DNA of 64,000 nt from positions 310,001-374,000 of the forward strand of contig NZ_WMBQ01000001.1 of the NCBI RefSeq assembly GCF_009708035.1, in the 5' to 3' direction. Shown here piece by piece: positions 38,030-46,816 of this stretch. The notes beneath the pieces are model-generated. The model was given only the letters and a program-made list of their open reading frames with translations. It made no database searches and was not told the DNA's origin. Made by a program: the position numbers and the translations under genes. The stretch's first letter is position 1. Every line of letters begins with the position of its first letter. The DNA is from Hyphomicrobium album. Lineage in GTDB: Bacteria; Pseudomonadota; Alphaproteobacteria; Rhizobiales; Hyphomicrobiaceae.

Positions 38030-39085
38030 ATGGTGGCGGCGAAAGCTTCATCCAGCCGGAAGGCAGCCGGCGCCGGGAAGGCGCGCGGAACCAACGGCGC
38101 CGACGGGAAGGCCCCTGCCAGGGTCTTCACGCGCGAAGAGCGCCTCGACGCCTATCGCCAGATGCTGCTTATTCGCCGTTTCGAGGAGAAGGCGGGCCAG
38201 CTCTACGGCATGGGGCATATCGGCGGCTTCTGTCATCTCTACATCGGTCAGGAAGCGGTCGTCGTCGGCATGCAGATGGCGCTCGAGCCGGACGACCAGG
38301 TGATCACTGCCTACCGCGATCACGGGCACACACTTGCCGTCGGCATGACCGCGAAGAGCATCATGGCCGAGCTCACCGGGCGCCGGCACGGCTGCTCCAA
38401 GGGTAAGGGCGGGTCGATGCACATGTTCTCGCCCGAGAAAGGGTTCTACGGCGGCCACGGTATCGTCGGCGCCTGCGTACCGCTCGGCGCCGGGCTCGCC
38501 TTCGCCAACCTCTATCGCGGCAATGGCCGGGTCTGCCTCACTTACTTCGGCGACGGCGCCGCCAACCAGGGGCAGGTCTACGAAGCCTTCAACATGGCGC
38601 AGCTGTGGAAACTCCCCACCGTGTTCATCATCGAGAACAACAAGTACGCGATGGGCACCTCGATCGAGCGCTCGTCGTCGACGACGAACCTGTCCCAGCG
38701 CGGCCTGTCGTTCGCCATCCCGGGTGAGCATGTCAACGGCATGGACGTCGAGGAGGTTCGCGCTGCGGGTGCACGCGCCATCGAGCATGCGCGTTCCGGC
38801 AAGGGTCCGTTCATTCTCGAAATGATGACCTACCGCTACCGCGGCCACTCGATGTCCGACCCCGCGAAGTACCGCACCCGCGAGGAGGTGCAGCATATGC
38901 GCGAGACGCAGGACCCGATAGAGCAGATCCGCGCCCGGCTCATCGACGGCGGCGTCGGCGAGGACGAGTTGAAGGCCATCGACCGCCAGGTGCGCGAGGA
39001 AGTCAACGCGGCAGCCGAGTTCGCGCTCGCCGATCCCGAGCCCGACGCCTCCGAGCTCACCACGGATGTGCTCGTGGAGGTTTAA
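38030..39085 (+). CDS. pdhA: Pyruvate dehydrogenase E1 component, alpha subunit
   Basis: With PdhB it decarboxylates pyruvate using thiamine diphosphate. The 351-residue protein has [19 protein letters not shown] and the thiamine-binding motif [30 protein letters not shown]. ATG 38030 has GGAA 6 bp upstream. It is the first gene of the pdhA-DUF1877-pdhB-pdhC cluster. Confidence 0.95.
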   Translation: [351 protein letters not shown]

Positions 39086-39087
39086 GC

Positions 39088-39585
39088 GTGGTCGCGCGCG
39101 GTGTACATTTTGCTTTGACCGCAGAAGACGAGCGGCGATTGCTAGCCTGTCCAGCAGGGCAGCGGCCCGATTTCATAAGGAATGACATCGAGGAGTTCTA
39201 TTTCGCACACGCCGGTGAATGGCTCTGCGAGACCGACAAGGCCTGGGACGCAATTCATCGCTCGTTTGGAGCGAGCGAGCTCCACTACGAGTACCGGTCA
39301 CCGCTGCACGGCGTTATTCTTGGCGGTGAGCCGCTCTACTTCCGTCGCGACTACATCATCTCGTTGAAAAAGAGCGGGTGCGTTGGAGAGATCGCGGGAG
39401 CGCTCGGCGCCGTGGGCGAGCAGGAGTTTCGGGCGCGCTACTTTGGGATTGATCCGATGAAGTACGATTGTCCTCTTTCGGAGGAGGACTTCGAATACAG
39501 CTGGAGTTGGCTGCAGCGCCTTATACCGTTCTACCTTAGATCTGCCGAAGCCGGCCGTTCTGTCGTCTTCACCACTGACCAGTAG
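39088..39585 (+). CDS. DUF1877 (YfbM-like) protein
   Basis: The 165-residue product matches the YfbM/DUF1877 layout: [12 protein letters not shown] (about 51-62), [39 protein letters not shown] and a C-terminal [26 protein letters not shown]. It starts with GTG two bases after the pdhA stop, with GTGGAGG as ribosome site, so it is translated from the pdh transcript. Its composition is visibly less G+C-rich than its neighbours. Function unknown; see findings. Confidence 0.72.
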   Translation: MVARGVHFALTAEDERRLLACPAGQRPDFIRNDIEEFYFAHAGEWLCETDKAWDAIHRSFGASELHYEYRSPLHGVILGGEPLYFRRDYIISLKKSGCVGEIAGALGAVGEQEFRARYFGIDPMKYDCPLSEEDFEYSWSWLQRLIPFYLRSAEAGRSVVFTTDQ

Positions 39586-39602
39586 CGAAGGTTGCCGCCG
39601 TC

Positions 39603-40991
39603 ATGCCCACCGAAGTCCTGATGCCGGCGCTGTCGCCCACCATGGAGGAGGGCACGCTCACCAAGTGGCTGGTGAGCGAAGGCCAGGACGTGAAGGCTGG
39701 CGACGTCATCGCCGAGATCGAGACCGACAAGGCAACGATGGAGGTCGAGGCGGTCGACGAGGGCAAGCTCGCCAAGATCCTCGTCCCCGCCGGCACGGAG
39801 AACGTCAAGGTCAACACGCCGATCGCCCTCATCTCCGGCGACGACGAGAGCGCTGCCCCGCCATCTGCGCCCCCGAAGGCGGAGACGCGGCCGAAGAACG
39901 CAGAGTTGGCGGCGGAGCTCGATGTCGCGCCGACCGAGCAGCCACGCGACGAGCCCGGCCGCAGCTATGAGCCCCTCTCGGCCGAACCTGAGACCGCGCC
40001 GGGAACCGAGACCGTCAACCAGACGATGCGCGAGGCGCTGCGCGATGCGATGGCAGAGGAGATGCGCCGCGATCCGGACGTGTTCCTGATCGGCGAGGAG
40101 GTCGCCCAGTACCAGGGCGCCTATAAGGTCAGCCAGAACCTGCTCGAGGAATTTGGCGAGCGGCGCGTCATCGACACGCCGATCACCGAGCAGGGCTTCG
40201 CTGCGATCGGCGTCGGCGCCGCCTTCGCCGGCCTGAAGCCCATCGTCGAGTTCATGACCTGGAACTTCGCCATGCAGGCGATCGACCAGATCGTCAACTC
40301 CGCTGCCAAGACCCACTACATGTCGGGAGGGCTCGTCACCGTTCCCATCGTCTTCCGCGGGCCCAACGGCGCCGCGGCACGCGTCGCCGCCCAGCACAGC
40401 CAGTGCTTTTCCGCCTGGTACGCGCACGTGCCGGGACTGAAGGTCGTCGCGCCGTCGACGCCGGCCGACGCCAAGGGGCTGTTGAAGGCTGCGATCCGCG
40501 ACCCGAACCCCGTTGTCTTCCTGGAGAACGAGATCCTCTACGGGGCGCACGGCCCAGTGCCCAAAGGCGGCGATTTCGTCATCCCCATCGGCAAGGCGCG
40601 TATCGCGCGGCCCGGCAAGGACGCCACTGTCGTCTCGTTCGCGCGGGGCATCGTCTACGCGCTGGAGGCGGCCGAGCGGCTCGCCAAGGACGGCATCGAC
40701 GTGGAAGTCATCGACCTCAGGACGCTGCGCCCGCTCGACATGGCGACGGTGCTCGCCTCGGTGAAGAAGACCAACCGCATCGTCACCGTCGAGGAAGCCT
40801 GGCCCGTGTGCTCGGTCGGCTCGGAAATTTGCGCCCAGGTCGCCATGCAGGCGTTCGACGATCTCGACGCGCCGCCGGCGAAAGTGTCGGGCGCCGACGT
40901 GCCGATGCCGTATGCGGCCAACCTCGAGAAGCTGGCGCTGCCGTCGGTCGAGCGCGTCGTCGCGGCGGTGAAGTCGGTCATGTACGTTTAG
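39603..40991 (+). CDS. pdhB: Pyruvate dehydrogenase E1 beta subunit with lipoyl domain
   Basis: The 462-residue protein has an N-terminal lipoyl domain (1-80) with [13 protein letters not shown] and the lipoylation lysine K43 in [11 protein letters not shown], an Ala/Pro-rich linker (80-130), and then the transketolase-type E1 beta domain ([48 protein letters not shown]). E1 beta with a lipoyl domain is known in alphaproteobacteria. Here it carries the only lipoyl domain encoded in the locus. Confidence 0.95.
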   Translation: MPTEVLMPALSPTMEEGTLTKWLVSEGQDVKAGDVIAEIETDKATMEVEAVDEGKLAKILVPAGTENVKVNTPIALISGDDESAAPPSAPPKAETRPKNAELAAELDVAPTEQPRDEPGRSYEPLSAEPETAPGTETVNQTMREALRDAMAEEMRRDPDVFLIGEEVAQYQGAYKVSQNLLEEFGERRVIDTPITEQGFAAIGVGAAFAGLKPIVEFMTWNFAMQAIDQIVNSAAKTHYMSGGLVTVPIVFRGPNGAAARVAAQHSQCFSAWYAHVPGLKVVAPSTPADAKGLLKAAIRDPNPVVFLENEILYGAHGPVPKGGDFVIPIGKARIARPGKDATVVSFARGIVYALEAAERLAKDGIDVEVIDLRTLRPLDMATVLASVKKTNRIVTVEEAWPVCSVGSEICAQVAMQAFDDLDAPPAKVSGADVPMPYAANLEKLALPSVERVVAAVKSVMYV

Positions 40992-41003
40992 CTGGGGCGC
41001 ACC

Positions 41004-41957
41004 ATGGGCATCGCCGCGCAAGATCGCATTTTCGCTTCGCCGCTGGCGCGGCGCTTGGCGCAGCAGGCGGGATTGGCGCTGGATGGTTTGCCGGGCACCG
41101 GCCCTCACGGGCGCATCGTCAAGCGCGACATCGAGGCGGCGCTCGCATCGGGCGCTTCGAAGCGAGCCGGCGCCTCCCCGACGCGTCGGGAGGTCGCGAC
41201 CTTCGAGCGGCCGGCGGCGGCGATGCCCGACGACAAAATCCTCGCGCTCTACGACAAGGGCAGCTACGAAGTCGTCCCGCACGACAAGATGCGCCGCGTC
41301 ATCGCCGAGCGCTTGACCGTCGCCAAGCAGACGATCCCCCACTACTACCTGTCGATCGATTGCCGCATCGACGAGCTGCTGCGCTCGCGCGAGCGGATGA
41401 ACGCCGCGGCCCCCGCTGACGGCCCGCGCGCCTACAAGCTTTCGGTCAACGACTTCATCATCAAGGCGATGGCACTCGCCCTGCAGGAGGTGCCGGCGGC
41501 GAACGCGACGTGGACCGAAGCCGGCATGCTGCGCCACAAGTATTCCGACGTCGGCGTCGCGGTGGCGATTGAGGGCGGCCTGTTCACGCCGGTCATCCGC
41601 CATGCCGAGGTGAAGTCGCTGTCCGAGATCTCCAACGAGATGCGCGACCTGGCCGACCGTGCCCGCAAACGCCGCCTCGCCCCGCACGAGTATCAGGGCG
41701 GCACGACGTCGATCTCCAATCTCGGCATGTACGGAATCAAGAACTTCGATGCCGTCATCAACCCGCCGCACGCGACGATCCTTGCCGTCGGCTCGGCTGA
41801 ACGGCGGCCAGTCGTGGTGGGTGAGGGCTTGCAGGCGGCAACCGTCATGAACGTGACGCTGTCGTGCGATCACCGGGTGGTGGACGGTGCGACGGGAGCC
41901 GCGCTGCTCGGCGCTTTCCGTGCATTCATCGAGGATCCCGTGCGCATGCTCGTCTGA
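41004..41957 (+). CDS. pdhC: Dihydrolipoamide acetyltransferase (E2) lacking a lipoyl domain
   Basis: E2 transfers acetyl groups to CoA and forms the complex core. The 317-residue protein begins directly with the peripheral subunit-binding domain (IFASPLARRLAQQAGL ... GRIVKRDI, about 9-45) and continues to the acetyltransferase domain, with the active site CDHRVVDGATG (H290, D294). The usual N-terminal lipoyl domain and linker are absent, against about 420-450 residues in relatives. pdhB ends 12 bases upstream in the same frame, with a TAG between them. Confidence 0.93.
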   Translation: MGIAAQDRIFASPLARRLAQQAGLALDGLPGTGPHGRIVKRDIEAALASGASKRAGASPTRREVATFERPAAAMPDDKILALYDKGSYEVVPHDKMRRVIAERLTVAKQTIPHYYLSIDCRIDELLRSRERMNAAAPADGPRAYKLSVNDFIIKAMALALQEVPAANATWTEAGMLRHKYSDVGVAVAIEGGLFTPVIRHAEVKSLSEISNEMRDLADRARKRRLAPHEYQGGTTSISNLGMYGIKNFDAVINPPHATILAVGSAERRPVVVGEGLQAATVMNVTLSCDHRVVDGATGAALLGAFRAFIEDPVRMLV

Positions 41958-42200
41958 CCGGCCGGAGTGGTTAATTGCGAATCAGCGCGGCGCCGAGTGG
42001 TGCCTCAGGCCCCAATTGGGGTGACAAGCTGTGGCACGAGGAGCACGCCTCGGCGCCTTTCCCCAGGTAAGAGCCTCACAATCGGCTCCGAAAAGCATAA
42101 GAATAGGGCACTTGCTTGCTGCCGGCCCAGGGCAAGCCTAAAGCGGAACGACAGCGTGGGCGTACCTGGTGACCGACTCTAGCCCTTGGAGTGAATCACA

Positions 42201-42725
42201 ATGACGGCGCGCTCGAACGCCCTCTATGCCGCGGCCCTAGCCTGCATGCTCGCAGGTTGCGCCAACGACGGCTCTCTCTCTTCCGCATTCAACACCGGCT
42301 CTATCGATCCGCAAAAGCAGGCGGCGAACGAGCAGGCTGAGAAATCAAAGCAGGCTTTGTGCAACACGCTCGTCTCGCAGATCGAGGCGCTCAACTCGGA
42401 AGGCGTGACCGACAAAGTCTCCAAGGCGGCGGCCAAGAAATACAAGCTCAAGGCCACCGACCTGACGAAGGCCGACGAGCTCAACAAGGCCAACGTCGAA
42501 TTCCAGAGCAAGTGCTCGAGCTACCCGCCGCGCGTCGCCGCGACGGCGCCGATCGAGCCGGTGACCAAGACGTCGGAAGCCGCACCTGCGGCAGCGCCGG
42601 CGACGAAGACTGCCGCCAAGCCGCCGGTTCCGTCACAGAAGCCGGTTGCCTCGGCCTTGGCCCAGGATACGACACAGACGGCGAACGCTCCGGCTTCCGG
42701 GACGACGACGACGCCTACGCCTTAA
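42201..42725 (+). CDS. Small lipoprotein of unknown function
   Basis: The 174-residue product has a lipoprotein signal with lipobox LAGC (C19 or so), then a helical part with CNTLVSQIEALNSEGV, and a Pro/Ala/Thr-rich tail. Two cysteines are separated by exactly 50 residues (C-X50-C). The next gene has the same spacing and is a paralogue. Between pdhC and lpdA; function unknown. The ATG has a GGAG 8-9 bp upstream. Confidence 0.7.
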   Translation: MTARSNALYAAALACMLAGCANDGSLSSAFNTGSIDPQKQAANEQAEKSKQALCNTLVSQIEALNSEGVTDKVSKAAAKKYKLKATDLTKADELNKANVEFQSKCSSYPPRVAATAPIEPVTKTSEAAPAAAPATKTAAKPPVPSQKPVASALAQDTTQTANAPASGTTTTPTP

Positions 42726-42872
42726 AACGCGAGTTGTACTCAACTTCCAGGCGCCTACCGTGTCACTCAGATGCGGGGGCGCCTCGATCATTTCTGCACA
42801 CTACGATGAGAAGGGTTGCACGCCCCGTTAGCGTGTGGTGAAACCGCCCTGGAACCAATACCAGGGGAGGCC

Positions 42873-43184
42873 ATGGTGTCTGGCAACGGTCGGCGGGCGC
42901 GTGCTTACAGCGGGGCAGTAGCGGTCACCCTAGCGGTGCTGCTCGCGGGATGTGCCGGCAACACCGGTACGGGCACCAGCGGCGACCCGGGTCCGCAAAG
43001 CTTGAGCGGCGGCGAGACATGCCAGGGCATTCGCGCCAACCTCAACCGCATGGACCGCGAGGGCGTGCCCTCGCTGGTCGAGCAGCAGAACAACGGCAAG
43101 AAGCTGGCCGCTCCGCAGAAGGCCAAGGCCGATCTGTACAACCAATTGCTCGACAAGTACCTCGGCGCCCGCTGCCACGTGTAA
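42873..43184 (+). CDS. Small lipoprotein, paralogue of the preceding gene
   Basis: The 103-residue product has a lipobox LLAGC after a basic signal and then CQGIRANLNRMDREGV, with C-X50-C to the last cysteine (ARC). The glutamate-glycine-valine triplet falls at the same place as in the preceding protein. AGGGG lies 5 bp before the ATG; a GTG at 42876 is an alternative. Function unknown. Confidence 0.68.
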   Translation: MVSGNGRRARAYSGAVAVTLAVLLAGCAGNTGTGTSGDPGPQSLSGGETCQGIRANLNRMDREGVPSLVEQQNNGKKLAAPQKAKADLYNQLLDKYLGARCHV

Positions 43185-43274
43185 GAGGCGGCGCGGCCCA
43201 TTCACTGCGATGAGTGCTTTGGCCTCGGCGTCCGACGACACCGGGGCCTTCGATTTTCAGATGGGGCCTAAGCC

Positions 43275-44741
43275 ATGAGCTCCAGCGACTACGACGCAAT
43301 CGTCATCGGCGCCGGACCCGGCGGCTACGTTGCCGCCATCCGCGCCGCGCAGCTCGGCCTGCGCACCGCAGTCGTCGAGCGCACGCATCTCGGCGGCATT
43401 TGTCTCAACTGGGGCTGCATCCCGACCAAGGCGCTGCTGCGCTCGGGCGAGATCTTCCACGAGGTTGGCGAGGCCGCGAACTTCGGGGTCGTCGTGCCGG
43501 GCAAACCGAGCATCGATCTCAAGAAGATGGTCGAGCGTTCGCGCAAGGTATCGGCCGAGCTCAATGCCGGCGTCGGCTTCCTGCTCAAGAAAAATGGCGT
43601 CGACGTCATCTGGGGCGCCGCCAAGCTCAAAGGCAACGGCGTCATCGAGGTGACGAAACCCGAGCCGACCGGCCGGACCGATCCCGAGCCGCCAAAAGAT
43701 GCGCGCGGCCCCGGCCGCTATACGGCATCCCACATCGTCATTGCCACCGGAGCCAGACCGCGGGCGCTACCCGGCCTGGAGCCGGACGGCGACCGCATCT
43801 GGACGTACTTCGAGGCGATGCTGCCGCCGGCGCTGCCGAAGTCATTGCTGATCGCCGGCTCCGGTGCCATCGGCATTGAGTTCGCCTCGTTCTACCGGGC
43901 GCTGGGCGCGGAGGTGACGGTCGTCGAAATCCTGCCGGAGATACTCCCCACCGAGGACGCCGAGATTGCCGCGCTGGCGCGCAAGGCGTTCGAGAAGGAG
44001 GGTATCCGCATCGTCACCGGCGCCAAGGTCGGCGACGTGAAGCGCAGCAAGGACGGCATCACCGCCACGATCGAGCATGGCGACGGCAAGCGCGAGAGCA
44101 TGGCCGCCGAACGGCTGATCTCCGCCGTCGGCGTCCTCGGCAATACCGAGGGGCTCGGCTTGGAGGCGTTGGGCGTCAAGCTCGACCGGGGCCTCGTCGT
44201 CGCCGACGACCTCGGCCGCACCAACGTGTCCGGTATCTACGCGATCGGGGACGTGGCCGGGCCACCGATGCTCGCCCACAAGGCCGAGCACGAAGGGGTG
44301 ATCTGCGTCGAGGCCATCAAGGGGATGAAGGTGCACGGGCTCGACAAGCTGCACATCCCCGGCTGCACCTACAGTCGTCCACAGATCGCCTCCGTGGGTC
44401 TCACCGAGCAGCGCGCCAAGGCCCAGGGCCGCGCGGTTCGCATTGGCCGCTTTCCGTTTCGCGCCAATGGCAAGGCCCTGGCGCTGGGCGAGCGGGAGGG
44501 GCTCGTCAAGACGATCTTCGACGCCAAGAGCGGCGAGCTGATCGGGGCGCACATGATCGGCGCCGAGGTCACCGAGCTGATCCAGGGGTTCGTCATCGCC
44601 ATGCAGCTGGAGGCGACCGAGGAGGACCTGATGCGTACCGTCTTCCCACATCCGACCCTTTCGGAGATGATGGGTGAAAGCGCGCTGGCGGCGTACGGGC
44701 GGGCGTTGCACATTCCGCCGGCGGGCAAGCCGTCGAGCTAA
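43275..44741 (+). CDS. lpdA: Dihydrolipoamide dehydrogenase (E3)
   Basis: E3 reoxidises dihydrolipoyl groups, reducing NAD+. The 488-residue flavoprotein has the FAD-binding GAGPGGYVAAIRAAQLG, the redox-active disulfide GGICLNWGCIPTKALL (C43, C48), the NAD-binding GSGAIGIEFASF and the C-terminal HPTLSEMMGE His-Glu pair. It completes the complex with pdhA, pdhB and pdhC, although two lipoprotein genes intervene. Confidence 0.96.
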   Translation: MSSSDYDAIVIGAGPGGYVAAIRAAQLGLRTAVVERTHLGGICLNWGCIPTKALLRSGEIFHEVGEAANFGVVVPGKPSIDLKKMVERSRKVSAELNAGVGFLLKKNGVDVIWGAAKLKGNGVIEVTKPEPTGRTDPEPPKDARGPGRYTASHIVIATGARPRALPGLEPDGDRIWTYFEAMLPPALPKSLLIAGSGAIGIEFASFYRALGAEVTVVEILPEILPTEDAEIAALARKAFEKEGIRIVTGAKVGDVKRSKDGITATIEHGDGKRESMAAERLISAVGVLGNTEGLGLEALGVKLDRGLVVADDLGRTNVSGIYAIGDVAGPPMLAHKAEHEGVICVEAIKGMKVHGLDKLHIPGCTYSRPQIASVGLTEQRAKAQGRAVRIGRFPFRANGKALALGEREGLVKTIFDAKSGELIGAHMIGAEVTELIQGFVIAMQLEATEEDLMRTVFPHPTLSEMMGESALAAYGRALHIPPAGKPSS

Positions 44742-44765
44742 CGCGTTGCTACCGGGAGGGACGCC

Positions 44766-45023
44766 ATGGATATCGATACGCGGGCGCTGCTCATCTTTGC
44801 GTTCATCGGCATCGTCGCCGGCTTCGTCGCCTCGCTGCTGCTCGGCGGCGGCGGCGGACTGCTGCGCTACCTCTTGACCGGCATCATCGGTGCCTTCGTC
44901 GGCGGCTACCTCTTCGACGTCCTGAAGATCGATTTGGGATTTCGCAGCAAAATTGTTTCTGAGATCGTCACCGCATCGGTCGGTGCCGTTATCGTCGTCT
45001 TATTGGCGCGGATCATCGCGTAA
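44766..45023 (+). CDS. GlsB/YeaQ/YmgE family membrane protein (first copy)
   Basis: The 85-residue protein has three hydrophobic segments with Gly-rich turns (LLLGGGGGLLRYLLTGIIGAFVGGYLF), the pattern of transglycosylase-associated GlsB proteins. These are small stress-related inner-membrane proteins of unclear function. It is 24 bp after lpdA and is followed by a paralogue. Confidence 0.8.
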   Translation: MDIDTRALLIFAFIGIVAGFVASLLLGGGGGLLRYLLTGIIGAFVGGYLFDVLKIDLGFRSKIVSEIVTASVGAVIVVLLARIIA

Positions 45024-45055
45024 GCGCCCCAACGAACGCTAGGGAGAAAACGCGA

Positions 45056-45325
45056 ATGGAAGACTACGCAGGCTACGCGCCGTGGATCGTCATGGCGGTT
45101 AACGGCCTCATCGCCGGCTGGCTCGCCCATCTCATCCTCGGCGGCGGTGGGCTCATCCGCGATATCTTCACGGGTATCATCGGCGCCTTCGTCGGCGGCG
45201 CCCTGGTACAGGCGGGTCTTCTGAAACTGCCGATCCTATTGGACTGGCCCTGGGTGCATCAGATCCTCGTCGCCACCATCGGCGCGCTCCTGATCATCAT
45301 CATTGCCCGCATCATTGGGCGTTAG
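45056..45325 (+). CDS. GlsB/YeaQ/YmgE family membrane protein (second copy)
   Basis: The 89-residue protein shares the core LILGGGGLIRDIFTGIIGAFVGG with the preceding gene, differing mainly at the ends, and has a longer final loop. The two copies are a tandem duplication between lpdA and lipA. GGGAG lies about 10 bp before the ATG. Confidence 0.8.
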   Translation: MEDYAGYAPWIVMAVNGLIAGWLAHLILGGGGLIRDIFTGIIGAFVGGALVQAGLLKLPILLDWPWVHQILVATIGALLIIIIARIIGR

Positions 45326-45404
45326 GCGGGTGTCACCGCGGCCCGCTTTGCGTCGACGGCGCCGAGCCTTAAGATGGCGGCGAAGCCGAGGCTGGAGCTT
45401 TTGA

Positions 45405-46340
45405 TTGAGCGCGCCCGCCACATCCACAAAAGTAGCCGCCGAGGGCGGAACGGTATCGCCGCGTCCGGCGAAGCCGGCGTGGATTCGCGTGCGTGCGCCT
45501 GGCTCGGCAGCGCATGCCGAGACGGCGCGCATCGTTCGCCAGCACGGCCTACATACGGTGTGCGAGGAAGCCGGCTGCCCCAACATCGGCGAGTGCTGGG
45601 CGAAGCGGCACGCAACCTTCATGATCATGGGCGACACATGCACGCGCGCCTGCGCCTTCTGCAACGTGCGCACCGGCATGCCGCGGCCGCTCGATCCGGG
45701 CGAGCCCGCCCGCGTCGCCCAGGCGGCGAAGGAGCTGGGCCTCACGCACATCGTCGTCACCTCGGTCGATCGCGACGATCTGGCTGACGGTGGGTCGGCG
45801 CACTTCGCCCGCGTCATCGATGCACTGCGCGCGTCCTCCCCGTCGACGACGGTCGAGGTGTTGACGCCCGACTTCCTGCGCAAGGCCGGCGCCCTCGAGA
45901 CGGTGCTCGCGGCGCGCCCGGACGTGTTCAACCACAACCTCGAAACCGTGCCGCGGCTCTATCTCTCCATCCGGCCCGGCGCGCGCTATTTCCATTCGCT
46001 ACGCCTCCTGCAGCGCGCCAAGGAGATCGACGGCCGACTGTTCACCAAGTCGGGCATCATGGTCGGGCTCGGGGAAGCGCGCGAGGAGGTCATGCAGGTG
46101 ATGGACGACATGCGCTCGGCCGGCGTCGACTTCCTCACCATCGGCCAGTACCTGCAGCCGAGCCCGCGACATGCGGCCGTGCAGCGCTTCGTGCCGCCGG
46201 CCGAGTTCGAGGCGCTGCGTCAGATCGCTGTCGCCAAGGGATTCGCGCTCGTCGCCGCCAGCCCGTTGACGCGCTCGTCCTATCACGCGGGCGATGACTT
46301 CGCGAAGCTGCAGGCGGCGCGCAGCGCGACGCAGGCATAG
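45405..46340 (+). CDS. lipA: Lipoyl synthase
   Basis: LipA inserts two sulfurs into protein-bound octanoyl groups, completing lipoate. The 311-residue radical SAM protein has the auxiliary cluster cysteines in [12 protein letters not shown] (C53, C58, C64) and the SAM cluster in CTRACAFC (C79, C83, C86). It starts with TTG; GGAG is 7 bp upstream. The neighbouring pdh genes supply its substrate domains, with LipB encoded at 0.9-1.7 kb. Confidence 0.94.
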   Translation: MSAPATSTKVAAEGGTVSPRPAKPAWIRVRAPGSAAHAETARIVRQHGLHTVCEEAGCPNIGECWAKRHATFMIMGDTCTRACAFCNVRTGMPRPLDPGEPARVAQAAKELGLTHIVVTSVDRDDLADGGSAHFARVIDALRASSPSTTVEVLTPDFLRKAGALETVLAARPDVFNHNLETVPRLYLSIRPGARYFHSLRLLQRAKEIDGRLFTKSGIMVGLGEAREEVMQVMDDMRSAGVDFLTIGQYLQPSPRHAAVQRFVPPAEFEALRQIAVAKGFALVAASPLTRSSYHAGDDFAKLQAARSATQA

Positions 46341-46351
46341 CGGAGCACCCC

Positions 46352-46813
46352 TTGCCGACCTTCGAGATGACCCGGCGCGTCGCCTTCACGCCCGCGCAGA
46401 TGTTCGCGGTGGTCGCCGATGTCGAGCGCTATCCCGAATTCCTGCCGCTGTGCGAAAAGTTGGTCGTCCATTCGCGCGAGGACGGCAGCACGCATTCAAC
46501 GCTCGTCGCCACCATGACCGTCGGCTACGGCGCCATCCGCGAGAGCTTCACCAGCCGCGTCACGCTGCGCCCCGAGCGGCACGAGGTCGATGTCGTCAAG
46601 ATCAAGGGGCCATTCTCGTACCTCGCCAACCGCTGGCGGTTCCGCGAGCTGCCCGGCGGCTGCGAGGTCCACTTCTATATCGATTACGCGTTCGCTTCGC
46701 GCATGCTGGCGTTGTTGATGGGCGCCGTCTTCGACAAGGCGGTACGCAAGTACACCGATGCGTTCGAGGCGCGCGCCCGCGCCGTCTATGGCAGCCCCAC
46801 CGTCACTGCGTAG
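46352..46813 (+). CDS. ratA: RatA/COQ10-like START-domain protein
   Basis: The 153-residue protein has the SRPBCC (START) fold: AQMFAVVADVERYPEFLPLC near the start and a C-terminal helix AVRKYTDAFEARAR. E. coli RatA acts on 50S ribosomes, while eukaryotic COQ10 binds ubiquinone; which applies here is not settled. It starts with TTG, with GGAG 6 bp upstream, directly after lipA, the usual alphaproteobacterial position. Confidence 0.85.
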   Translation: MPTFEMTRRVAFTPAQMFAVVADVERYPEFLPLCEKLVVHSREDGSTHSTLVATMTVGYGAIRESFTSRVTLRPERHEVDVVKIKGPFSYLANRWRFRELPGGCEVHFYIDYAFASRMLALLMGAVFDKAVRKYTDAFEARARAVYGSPTVTA

Positions 46814-46816
46814 GGC

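Noticed and set aside
39531-41873. A 780-codon antisense frame across pdhB and pdhC
   Set aside because: It is opposite to well-conserved enzymes and has no domain of its own.
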